Of a stretch of 5,517 nucleotides of DNA, positions 1-4,806 are shown one piece after another. The position numbers and the translations under genes are program-made. The stretch comes from Deltaproteobacteria bacterium (GTDB lineage Bacteria > Desulfobacterota > BSN033 > UBA1163), in assembly GCA_016875155.1 (NCBI GenBank), contig VGSD01000218.1, forward strand, positions 1 through 5,517, given 5' to 3'. Positions within the stretch are counted from its first letter, which is position 1. Every line of letters begins with the position of its first letter. The notes under the pieces are model-generated. The model had not been told where the DNA came from. It ran no database searches and saw only the letters and a list, made by a program, of their open reading frames with translations.

Positions 1-2
1 AA

Positions 3-2501
3 GAGACAGCCGCCCTTTATCAGATGCCAAGCGGTGTCAGACTAAAACAGCTCCTCTTTGCCATACACACCTACTATGCCTTTCTCATGAAAATTATTGC
101 CATTGAACTTCTCTCCATGCAGAGGGGAAGCACCATCATATCTTTCGTGAGGGATCTGGGTTCATTAGATGATCATGCTCTCAAAGAAAGACTTGAGAAA
201 CTTGAATCCGGAGCCGATTTCATAGATCAGGGGATTGAGAACTTCTTAGAGGCCGATTTTTTCAGATGGTATCTCGATGAATGGAATAAATCCATTGCCC
301 AGACCTTCCGTACCATTGTCCGCGCCCTCTCATCCTTTGAACCGGCCACACCTGTTCTGGAGCCTGACTGGACCCGTGACTTGTTGAAGAAACTTTATGA
401 GATGATCGTTCCGAGAAAGCTCAGACACGACCTTGGTGAATTCTATACACCGGATTGGTTGGCAGGATACCTCATTGATCGGAGCGGTTATCAGGGGGCC
501 CCGGATATCCGATTTTTGGACCCCGCCTGTGGATCTGGCACGTTCTTAGTGGAGGCCATTCACCGTGTGATCCAGAATATCAGATCGCAAAACAAGGTGG
601 ATCGGGAAAATGTGGGCCGTCTCATCCTTAACAACATCGTTGGATTTGACCTCAATCCGTTGGCAGTCCTTGCCTCCAGGACAAATTATTTGATAGCCTT
701 TGCCCCATTTATTCCTTCTGTTAGACCGATTTCAATCCCCGTCTACCTCTGTGATTCTGTTTTGGCGCCCATGCGGGCGAATAAAGCAGGGGAATTCGAT
801 TTCGGAGAGGTGATCTTTACAACAACCAAAGGAGAGTTTCGCTTTCCTTCTGTTATGCAGAATAAAGAGAAAATCGACCAGTTTACGTCTTTAATTGAAA
901 TCGGTCTTAAAGGAAAACAGAGTCCAGAAGATTTCTCGGCCCTTCTGAGGAAAAGACTCCCGCTTTCTGAGGGGGGCATAAGACTTCTTTTAACAGTTTA
1001 CAGTCGCATCAAACAATTGGAAGAGCAGGGTGAGAACGGGATCTGGGCTCGCTACATCAAGAATGCCTTTGCACCTGCCTACCTTGGGCGGTTCGATTAT
1101 GTGATTGGCAATCCCCCATGGATACGATGGGGGTATCTATCCGATGACTACCGAAAAAGAACTCTCGATCTCTGGCAACGATATGGACTCTTCTCTCTAA
1201 AAGGACATGAAGCAAGACTTGGGGCGGGAGAAAAGGATTTCTCCATGTTGTTCACCTATGCCTCATGCGACAATTATTTAAAGGAAGGCGGTAAACTTGC
1301 CTTTCTGATCACTCATGAGGTTTTTAAATCCAAAGGAGCAGGCGAGGGATTCCGGCAATTTGAAATTAAAGAGAGCAAAACTCCTCTCAAAGTCACTCTT
1401 ATGGAAGATATGGTAGACTTAAAACCTTTTCAGGCGGCCAATAAGACTTCTCTGTTCGTTTTAGAAAAAGGCAAAAAGACAACTTATCCTGTGCCGGTAG
1501 TCATTTGGAAGAGACGTCCAGGAATAGGGGCAATTGGTACGGATTGGGCATTTTCAGATGTATTGTCTAATACAAAACAAAATAAAGCAAAAGCCATCCC
1601 TGTTGATCCATCCAAAATCAGCTCTTCATGGCAAACGGCCTCACCTTCCTCTCTAAAGGTTTCCAAAAAGCTCAAGGGGAAAAACCCTTATAAAGCTCAT
1701 CTTGGTGCGAGAGTGGAACCCTATGGTGTTTTCTGGTTGCAAATAAAAGAAGTCCGTCCCGATGGTCTCCTTGTTGTTGAAAATATGGTGGAACGAGGAA
1801 AGAGAGAGATCCCTTCAACCTCATCTGCTATTGAAAAGGATCTTGTCTATCCTGCAGTCAGTGGAGGAGACATCATTCCGTTTGGGATAAAAGGTAATAT
1901 TTATGTTCTGATTTCCCAAGATCCTAAGAAACGCCTTCCATATCCTGAATCATGGATGACGACCAATGTCCCGCTTACCTATGCCTATTTAAGGCCGTTC
2001 AAAGACATTCTGCTATCAAGGGGATCGAAAGTAGTTCGAGAGCTCGCTCAAGACACGGAATTCTATGCAATGTATGGAATTGGCGAGTATACCTTCGCAA
2101 AGTATCGTGTGGTTTGGAAAAGGATGGCCTCTAAAATGGTGGCGGTGGTTCTGTCCAGGCTTCGAACGCCCTTTGGTCTGAAAACAGCCATTTCCACGGA
2201 TACAACCTCTTTTTTTGCTGTTGCGGAGGAAGAAGAAGCCCATTATTTATGCGGCATCCTGAACACAAAGATTGTAGATGAATATATCCGCAGTTTCTCC
2301 TCGGCGGGCAGGGGGTTTGGAGCTCCATCGGTGATGAATAACCTTGCTATTCCCAAGTTTAAGAGTGATAATAGAATTCATAGGAAGATTGCAGGGCTTT
2401 CCCAAAAGGCGCATGACCTGTTGGCCCAGGGGAAGGAAATTGGAAAATTACAAGATGAGCTTCATGAGGCAGTTGAAAGATTATGGAATATCGGATTCTA
2501 A
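3..2501 (+). CDS. Eco57I/type IIG-like N6-adenine DNA methyltransferase, 5'-partial
   Basis: Probably transfers a methyl group from S-adenosylmethionine to adenine N6 in DNA, as part of a restriction-modification or defence system. Counting from the first in-window ATG (24), 825 residues are visible. The frame is open to the left edge (seven further codons from position 3), so that ATG is probably internal and the gene is partial. An N-terminal helical region (1-130) contains a HTYYAFLMK segment typical of large Eco57I-like enzymes. EFYTP (139-143) precedes motif I DPACGSGTF (166-174). GFDLNPLAV (from 207) follows, and catalytic motif IV is NPPW (363-366). The remaining ~450 residues resemble a TaqI/Eco57I-type target-recognition region, including a late LCGILNTK segment and PSVMNNLAIPKF. 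No nuclease motif is visible here; one could lie upstream. It overlaps the next gene by 19 bases, implying co-translation. The methyltransferase call is firm. Type IIG, BREX PglX-like or DISARM-like assignment cannot be decided. Confidence 0.9.
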   Translation, partial: ETAALYQMPSGVRLKQLLFAIHTYYAFLMKIIAIELLSMQRGSTIISFVRDLGSLDDHALKERLEKLESGADFIDQGIENFLEADFFRWYLDEWNKSIAQTFRTIVRALSSFEPATPVLEPDWTRDLLKKLYEMIVPRKLRHDLGEFYTPDWLAGYLIDRSGYQGAPDIRFLDPACGSGTFLVEAIHRVIQNIRSQNKVDRENVGRLILNNIVGFDLNPLAVLASRTNYLIAFAPFIPSVRPISIPVYLCDSVLAPMRANKAGEFDFGEVIFTTTKGEFRFPSVMQNKEKIDQFTSLIEIGLKGKQSPEDFSALLRKRLPLSEGGIRLLLTVYSRIKQLEEQGENGIWARYIKNAFAPAYLGRFDYVIGNPPWIRWGYLSDDYRKRTLDLWQRYGLFSLKGHEARLGAGEKDFSMLFTYASCDNYLKEGGKLAFLITHEVFKSKGAGEGFRQFEIKESKTPLKVTLMEDMVDLKPFQAANKTSLFVLEKGKKTTYPVPVVIWKRRPGIGAIGTDWAFSDVLSNTKQNKAKAIPVDPSKISSSWQTASPSSLKVSKKLKGKNPYKAHLGARVEPYGVFWLQIKEVRPDGLLVVENMVERGKREIPSTSSAIEKDLVYPAVSGGDIIPFGIKGNIYVLISQDPKKRLPYPESWMTTNVPLTYAYLRPFKDILLSRGSKVVRELAQDTEFYAMYGIGEYTFAKYRVVWKRMASKMVAVVLSRLRTPFGLKTAISTDTTSFFAVAEEEEAHYLCGILNTKIVDEYIRSFSSAGRGFGAPSVMNNLAIPKFKSDNRIHRKIAGLSQKAHDLLAQGKEIGKLQDELHEAVERLWNIGF

Positions 2502-3283
2502 CGCCTTCGGAACAAAACTATCCTAAACGCCTGATTGATCGCCTCGGAAAAACCGCTCCTGAGCAGATTTACTGCTGGGGACCGCTTGAATTTTTAAACC
2601 GTTTTACAATGGGGGTCATCTCTGCCGATTCAATCCCGGGTCTGGCGCTGTGGGAAACAAACCAGCTATTATTTACCATTCGTGAGTATGATCTTAATTT
2701 CATTGGTGGATGGCACTCGGTCATGGAATCAGAAATTTTCCGCCTGGGACTTTTTAGAAAATATTTAACTGTTACGCTCTTTACGTCAAAGGGCCTGAAG
2801 CAAGAGACCTTTGACTCCTTTCTCCTAACAAGGTTTTATCCTCCCCTCCATGAGTTCCCGGAGCGAGAAGAATATTTTCGCCGGGCAAAAGAAGGAAGGC
2901 TATTGATGCTCTCGGTCTCTCCTCCGGATGAGGCCAGGATGAAACGAGCCAATATTATCAACCGAAATTGGATAGCCTGTAACCTCTCCGATGTGGTTTT
3001 TGTTCCCTTTGCAGAAAAAGGGACAAAGACATTCACCATGGCCAAACGAGTGCTATCAGCGAAAATTCCAATTTTTACGACCGGGCACGAATCCAATAAA
3101 GATCTCCACCAGTTGGGAATTCCCGCCTTTTCAAGAAAGTCAATTGGTGATTACTTGGAAAGTTTGGGAGCAAATCGAGCAAGCATTATAAAAGAAAATC
3201 ATAATCAGATAGTATTGACTAAACCAGTCGTTGAACCAGAAAATAAATCCCCAAAGTTTCTTCAAGAGAAATTCAATTTCTGA
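2483..3283 (+). CDS. divergent DprA/SMF-like (SLOG superfamily) protein
   Basis: A 266-residue protein resembling DNA-processing protein A. The N-terminus (LTPSEQNYPKRL, then PEQIYCWG at 26-33) matches the DprA opening, where a YP..L segment precedes a 'P..ly..G' strand. The latter half fits the end of the DprA Rossmann fold: RANIINRNWIACNLSDVV (155-172) corresponds to the RNRIIAGLSD segment. EKGTKTFTMAKRVL (178-191) corresponds to SG(T/S)LITA..A, and IPIFTTG to the 'vfavPG' strand. The canonical GSR and SGxAxGID glycine motifs are replaced by VISADS and IGGWHSV, so classical ssDNA/RecA-loading activity is doubtful. A ~35-residue polar tail replaces the DprA winged helix. The ATG lies inside the methyltransferase end with only a weak GAAAGA-type ribosome site, suggesting translational coupling. 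Role is inferred: a DNA- or nucleotide-ligand-binding partner in the same modification/defence module. Fold call moderately sure, function unknown. Confidence 0.72.
   Translation: MEYRILTPSEQNYPKRLIDRLGKTAPEQIYCWGPLEFLNRFTMGVISADSIPGLALWETNQLLFTIREYDLNFIGGWHSVMESEIFRLGLFRKYLTVTLFTSKGLKQETFDSFLLTRFYPPLHEFPEREEYFRRAKEGRLLMLSVSPPDEARMKRANIINRNWIACNLSDVVFVPFAEKGTKTFTMAKRVLSAKIPIFTTGHESNKDLHQLGIPAFSRKSIGDYLESLGANRASIIKENHNQIVLTKPVVEPENKSPKFLQEKFNF
3164..3192 (+). promoter_or_regulatory. possible promoter inside the DprA-like gene
   Basis: TTGGGA (3164-3169), a 17-base gap, then TATAAA (3187-3192) fits a sigma-70 pattern (4/6 and 5/6 matches). It lies about 185 bases before the ferritin-like gene, which has no better promoter in its own short upstream gap. 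It overlaps coding sequence, so chance occurrence is quite possible. Confidence 0.25.
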
Positions 3284-3290
3284 AATTGAA
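3272..3290 (+). repeat. AT-rich inverted repeat over the DprA-like stop codon
   Basis: TTCAATTT (3272-3279) and AAATTGAA (3283-3290) are perfect 8-base arms around a CTG loop; the TGA stop spans the loop and right arm. An outer pair, AGTTTC (3255-3260) and GAAACT (3293-3298), extends the symmetry. No T-run follows, so it is not called a terminator; it could end or stabilise the upstream mRNA. Confidence 0.45.
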
Positions 3291-3298
3291 ATGAAACT

Positions 3299-3341
3299 CC
3301 ATCCCCGCCCCTACCCTCTTCCGTCAAGGGAGAGGGAGAAG
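3299..3341 (+). repeat. REP-like palindromic element, copy A
   Basis: First of four copies in the window. Arms CCCTCTTCC (3314-3322) and GGGAGAGGG (3328-3336) surround the loop GTCAA, with one T/G wobble. A C-rich flank precedes the palindrome. Over 38 aligned bases it matches copy C at 31 positions. It occupies most of the gap between the DprA-like gene and the ferritin-like gene. Confidence 0.8.
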
Positions 3342-3362
3342 TGAATGGAAGGGATGCCTAAA

Positions 3363-3370
3363 AGGGAGGA
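3363..3370 (+). promoter_or_regulatory. Shine-Dalgarno site that sets the ferritin-like start
   Basis: AGGGAGGA is a near-perfect anti-16S match. It directly abuts the ATG at 3371, which is too close for initiation, and lies 6 bases before the in-frame ATG at 3377. This favours 3377 as the real start. Confidence 0.8.
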
Positions 3371-3376
3371 ATGATC

Positions 3377-3901
3377 ATGAATCAGAAAGATCGTTTGAAT
3401 GCTCTGGAGGTTGCTCTTAATAACGAGATGAGGGAGCGGGAATTCTATCTTAAAAACGCTGAGAGGACGACCAATCTTCTCGGCAAGAAGATGTTTCAGC
3501 AGATCGGGGATGACGAATTGGAGCATTACCAAAGGCTCAAACAACTCCATGAAAAGTGGACCAAACAGGAGAAGTGGCCTGAGACCGTTCCTCTCAAAGT
3601 GAATGATACCGTGGTAAAAGACATTCTGCTGGACTTTTTAAAGAAAGCCGCTGAAAAAACCAAAGGCGATTCAAACGATTTAGAGGCGGTCCGGATCGCC
3701 CTTGAATTTGAGGCTAAGGGGGCGAAATTCTATGCCGAAATAAGGGATGCTTCATCCGATCCCAAAGAGAAACAGTTCTTCGACCTTTTGGCCAGGATGG
3801 AAAACGAGCACTACCTCTCTCTCAAGGACACCGAGGAATATTTCATAGACCCCCAATCCTGGTTCCGTAAAATGGAACATCACACCCTCGATGGGGGTTA
3901 G
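3377..3901 (+). CDS. rubrerythrin-like diiron ferritin-family protein
   Basis: A soluble 174-residue four-helix-bundle protein of the ferritin-like/rubrerythrin superfamily, whose members use a di-iron centre in peroxide reduction or iron handling. Two helix-pair repeats are visible. The first carries E17 followed by FY at 23-24, then E47xxH50 in DDELEHYQRL. The second carries E112 followed by FY at 118-119, then E142xxH145 in MENEHYLSLK. The six carboxylate/histidine ligands of a diiron site are therefore all present. No C-terminal rubredoxin CxxC pairs occur, so it is shorter than classical rubrerythrin and would need an external electron donor. The start at 3377 is chosen over the in-frame ATG at 3371 from ribosome-site spacing. 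It stands alone between a repeat and a convergent gene. A role in oxidative stress or anaerobic peroxide defence is inferred from the family. The fold is secure, the physiological substrate is not. Confidence 0.9.
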   Translation: MNQKDRLNALEVALNNEMREREFYLKNAERTTNLLGKKMFQQIGDDELEHYQRLKQLHEKWTKQEKWPETVPLKVNDTVVKDILLDFLKKAAEKTKGDSNDLEAVRIALEFEAKGAKFYAEIRDASSDPKEKQFFDLLARMENEHYLSLKDTEEYFIDPQSWFRKMEHHTLDGG

Positions 3902-3917
3902 GAACAAATTTAGATTT

Positions 3918-3938
3918 CGGATTGCGGAATGCAGATTG
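3918..3938 (+). repeat. degenerate 7-base tandem repeat (3 units)
   Basis: Three consecutive units CGGATTG, CGGAATG and CAGATTG lie just past the ferritin-like gene. Units 2 and 3 each differ from unit 1 by a single base. No coding or regulatory role is apparent. Confidence 0.6.
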
Positions 3939-3995
3939 AAAAACCTGAAACCTGATATTAGGTTAAAAAAGCGAATAGCACAAACGAGTCAGAAC

Positions 3996-4015
3996 AATTG
4001 CCGCACCGGCATTTT
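3996..4015 (+). terminator. weak candidate terminator after the ferritin-like gene
   Basis: TGCCG (3999-4003), loop CAC, CGGCA (4007-4011), then only four T in ATTTTAAAT. The stem is short (5 bp, extendable past one mismatch) and about 100 bases past the stop. It sits in the convergent region between the ferritin-like and holin-family genes, where a terminator is expected, but the T-run is poor. Confidence 0.35.
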
Positions 4016-4035
4016 AAATGATAAGCATGGGTGTT

Positions 4036-4061
4036 ATTCGTGAAATTCGTTATCATTCGTG
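4036..4061 (+). repeat. imperfect 9-10 base tandem repeat of ATTCGT
   Basis: ATTCGT recurs at 4036, 4045 and 4055, with a further AATTC at 4063, giving a degenerate repeat with 9- and 10-base periods. It fills the end of the convergent intergenic region just past the holin-family stop. No gene is seen in 3902-4075. Confidence 0.5.
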
Positions 4062-4075
4062 TAATTCAAAAAGGG

Positions 4076-4417
4076 TTACTTCGGAACAAATCTGGATAAA
4101 ATCCAACTTACGATGCTGATGAGGATTGCCCCGATCACAGCCCCCCAGAAGCCATAGACATGAAATCCCCTTACCAGGACTGAGACCAACCAGAGCATCA
4201 ATCCATTGATAATCAGTAAAAAGAGCCCAAGGGTCAAAAGGGTGATTGGAAAGGTGAAAAAGACCAGGATGGGCTTGATGATTGCATTAACGATTCCTAA
4301 AATAAAAGCGCTCACCAAGGCTGCCCAGAAGCTGTCCACCCCAATCAATCCTGGAAAAAGATAGGCGATGATCAGAATGGCCACCATATTGATGATTAAA
4401 CGGATGATAAAGAACAT
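4076..4417 (-). CDS. phage-holin-4 family (PF04020-like) small membrane protein
   Basis: A 113-residue, almost wholly hydrophobic inner-membrane protein with four predicted spans at about residues 3-23, 29-50, 57-82 and 88-109. The family signature is clear: N44 and IKP (47-49) between spans 2 and 3, then FPITLLTLGLFLLIING (56-72). Members are widespread in bacterial chromosomes and usually lie outside prophages. The 'holin' label comes from remote similarity and the true function is unknown. The start is supported by a strong AGGGAGGA ribosome site (4421-4428 on the complement) three bases before the ATG and by a promoter further upstream. It is transcribed alone, convergent with the ferritin-like gene and divergent from the biotin operon. 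No phage genes are nearby. Confidence 0.9.
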   Translation of the reverse strand: MFFIIRLIINMVAILIIAYLFPGLIGVDSFWAALVSAFILGIVNAIIKPILVFFTFPITLLTLGLFLLIINGLMLWLVSVLVRGFHVYGFWGAVIGAILISIVSWILSRFVPK

Positions 4418-4451
4418 AAATCCTCCCTAAAAACCTTCCCTTTTTGATCTT

Positions 4452-4481
4452 AGTATAGGGCAACCCCATCCTTAGAATCAA
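4452..4481 (-). promoter_or_regulatory. sigma-70-like promoter of the holin-family gene
   Basis: Read on the complement, TTGATT (4476-4481) is followed after 18 bases by TATACT (4452-4457). These match consensus at 4/6 and 5/6 positions. Predicted transcription begins near 4445, leaving a leader of roughly 28 bases with the strong ribosome site. It lies between the - strand gene and the BirA operator. Confidence 0.55.
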
Positions 4482-4524
4482 CTCTTTTCTTCCATCCTTC
4501 TCCAAAGAATATCCTCGATTACCA

Positions 4525-4575
4525 TTGACAGAAGAGGCTATTATTTGTTAACCTTTTTAAAAAATTTGGTTGACA
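4525..4575 (+). promoter_or_regulatory. probable bioY promoter region, two TTGACA boxes
   Basis: Two perfect -35-type TTGACA hexamers occur, at 4525-4530 and 4570-4575. The second is built into the right half of the BirA operator. For the first, a 17-18 base gap puts the -10 region at TTAACC/TAACCT, a weak match inside the left operator half. For the second, the -10 would be around 4592-4598 (ATTTTGC), also weak. Either choice lets bound BirA block RNA polymerase. The actual start point is uncertain. Confidence 0.4.
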
Positions 4576-4576
4576 A
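4545..4576 (+). promoter_or_regulatory. BirA (biotin repressor) operator
   Basis: TTGTTAACC (4545-4553), a 14-base AT-only spacer, then GGTTGACAA (4568-4576). The half-sites are reverse complements at 8 of 9 positions. The architecture matches the known bifunctional BirA site (TTGTAAACC, 14-16 bases, GGTTTACAA type), bound by biotinyl-AMP-loaded BirA. It lies upstream of bioY, a classic member of that regulon, so biotin would be expected to shut the operon off. The HTH-bearing BirA is not in this window. Confidence 0.88.
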
Positions 4577-4600
4577 TCCATTCAATTGCGGATTTTGCCT

Positions 4601-4628
4601 GTCCCGACCAAGTCGGGGGGTGCGGGAC
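4601..4628 (+). repeat. overlapping alternative hairpins in the bioY leader
   Basis: CCCGAC (4603-4608), loop CAA, GTCGGG (4612-4617) form a tight hairpin. GTCCCG (4601-4606) can instead pair with CGGGAC (4623-4628). The two pairings share CCCG and exclude each other. No T-run follows, so this is not a plain terminator; a mobile palindrome or an RNA structure are both possible. Confidence 0.45.
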
Positions 4629-4652
4629 TGCTAATTTCTAAACAATCCTTCA

Positions 4653-4665
4653 TGACGGAGCGTCA
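4653..4665 (+). repeat. small dyad TGACG-GAG-CGTCA in the bioY leader
   Basis: Perfect 5-base arms with a three-base loop lie between the leader hairpins and the REP-like pair. It is too short to assign a function. The rest of the 389-base gap 4418-4806 holds the promoters, the BirA operator and the repeats listed separately; no gene is seen in it. Confidence 0.35.
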
Positions 4666-4694
4666 CCATCAAACAATGAAAATTACCAAGTATT

Positions 4695-4733
4695 ATCCTC
4701 TCCCTTGATGGGGGAGGATTAAGGTGGGGGTGA
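4695..4733 (-). repeat. REP-like palindromic element, copy B (inverted)
   Basis: Arms ATCCTCTCCC (4695-4704) and GGGGGAGGAT (4710-4719) surround the loop TTGAT. The C-rich flank, on the complement, lies at 4720-4733. Read on the complement it aligns with copy C at 30 of 37 bases, so it is the same element in the opposite orientation. Confidence 0.8.
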
Positions 4734-4781
4734 ACCTAACGTAATCACCCTTACCCCAACCCTCTCCCGTCAAGGGAGAGG
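4697..4781. repeat. REPIN-like inverted pair of REP elements
   Basis: Copies B (4697-4733) and C (4745-4781) are 37-base inverted repeats, 30/37 complementary, separated by 11 bases (ACCTAACGTAA). Two opposed palindromes with a short spacer are the layout of REPIN/BIME units, which RAYT-type transposases are thought to move in trans. It lies in the probable transcribed leader of bioY, downstream of the BirA operator. Confidence 0.7.
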
Positions 4782-4782
4782 G
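4745..4782 (+). repeat. REP-like palindromic element, copy C
   Basis: Perfect 9-base arms CCCTCTCCC (4760-4768) and GGGAGAGGG (4774-4782) surround the loop GTCAA, preceded by a C-rich flank (TCACCCTTACCCCAA). It ends 24 bases before the bioY start and is the least degenerate copy in the window. Confidence 0.85.
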
Positions 4783-4793
4783 AAAATATTTTT

Positions 4794-4800
4794 GGAAAGG
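4794..4800 (+). promoter_or_regulatory. Shine-Dalgarno site that sets the bioY start
   Basis: GGAAAGG ends 6 bases before the ATG at 4807. The in-frame TTG at 4792 overlaps this site and has no ribosome site of its own. An ATG at 4802 is out of frame and followed at once by TAA. The start at 4807 is therefore preferred. Confidence 0.75.
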
Positions 4801-4806
4801 AATGTA

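Noticed and set aside
743..979. Opposite-strand reading frames within the methyltransferase and DprA-like genes (for example here, 2016-2243 and 2836-3096)
   Set aside because: They lie wholly inside well-supported genes, show no recognisable domains, and are expected by chance.
3371..3376. ATG at 3371 as the start of the ferritin-like gene
   Set aside because: It touches the AGGGAGGA ribosome site with no spacer; the in-frame ATG at 3377 has a normal 6-base spacing.
4076..4417. Holin-family protein as evidence of a prophage or lysis system
   Set aside because: The family is common in bacterial chromosomes as a housekeeping membrane protein, and no endolysin, capsid or integrase gene is nearby.
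4539..4544. TATTAT as a -10 box for the TTGACA at 4525
   Set aside because: The spacing is only 8 bases, far too short for a sigma-70 promoter.
4652..4708. Short 18-codon reading frame in the bioY leader, possible leader peptide
   Set aside because: No ribosome site before its ATG, and the sequence runs into repeat copy B; no biotin-related codon pattern.
4695..4719. Copy B hairpin as an attenuator terminator for bioY
   Set aside because: No T-run follows the stem (ATTAAGG follows), so intrinsic termination is unlikely.
4792..4806. TTG at 4792 as the start of bioY
   Set aside because: It overlaps the likely ribosome site and adds five residues (TTG start, then ERNV) with no family support; the ATG at 4807 is well placed.
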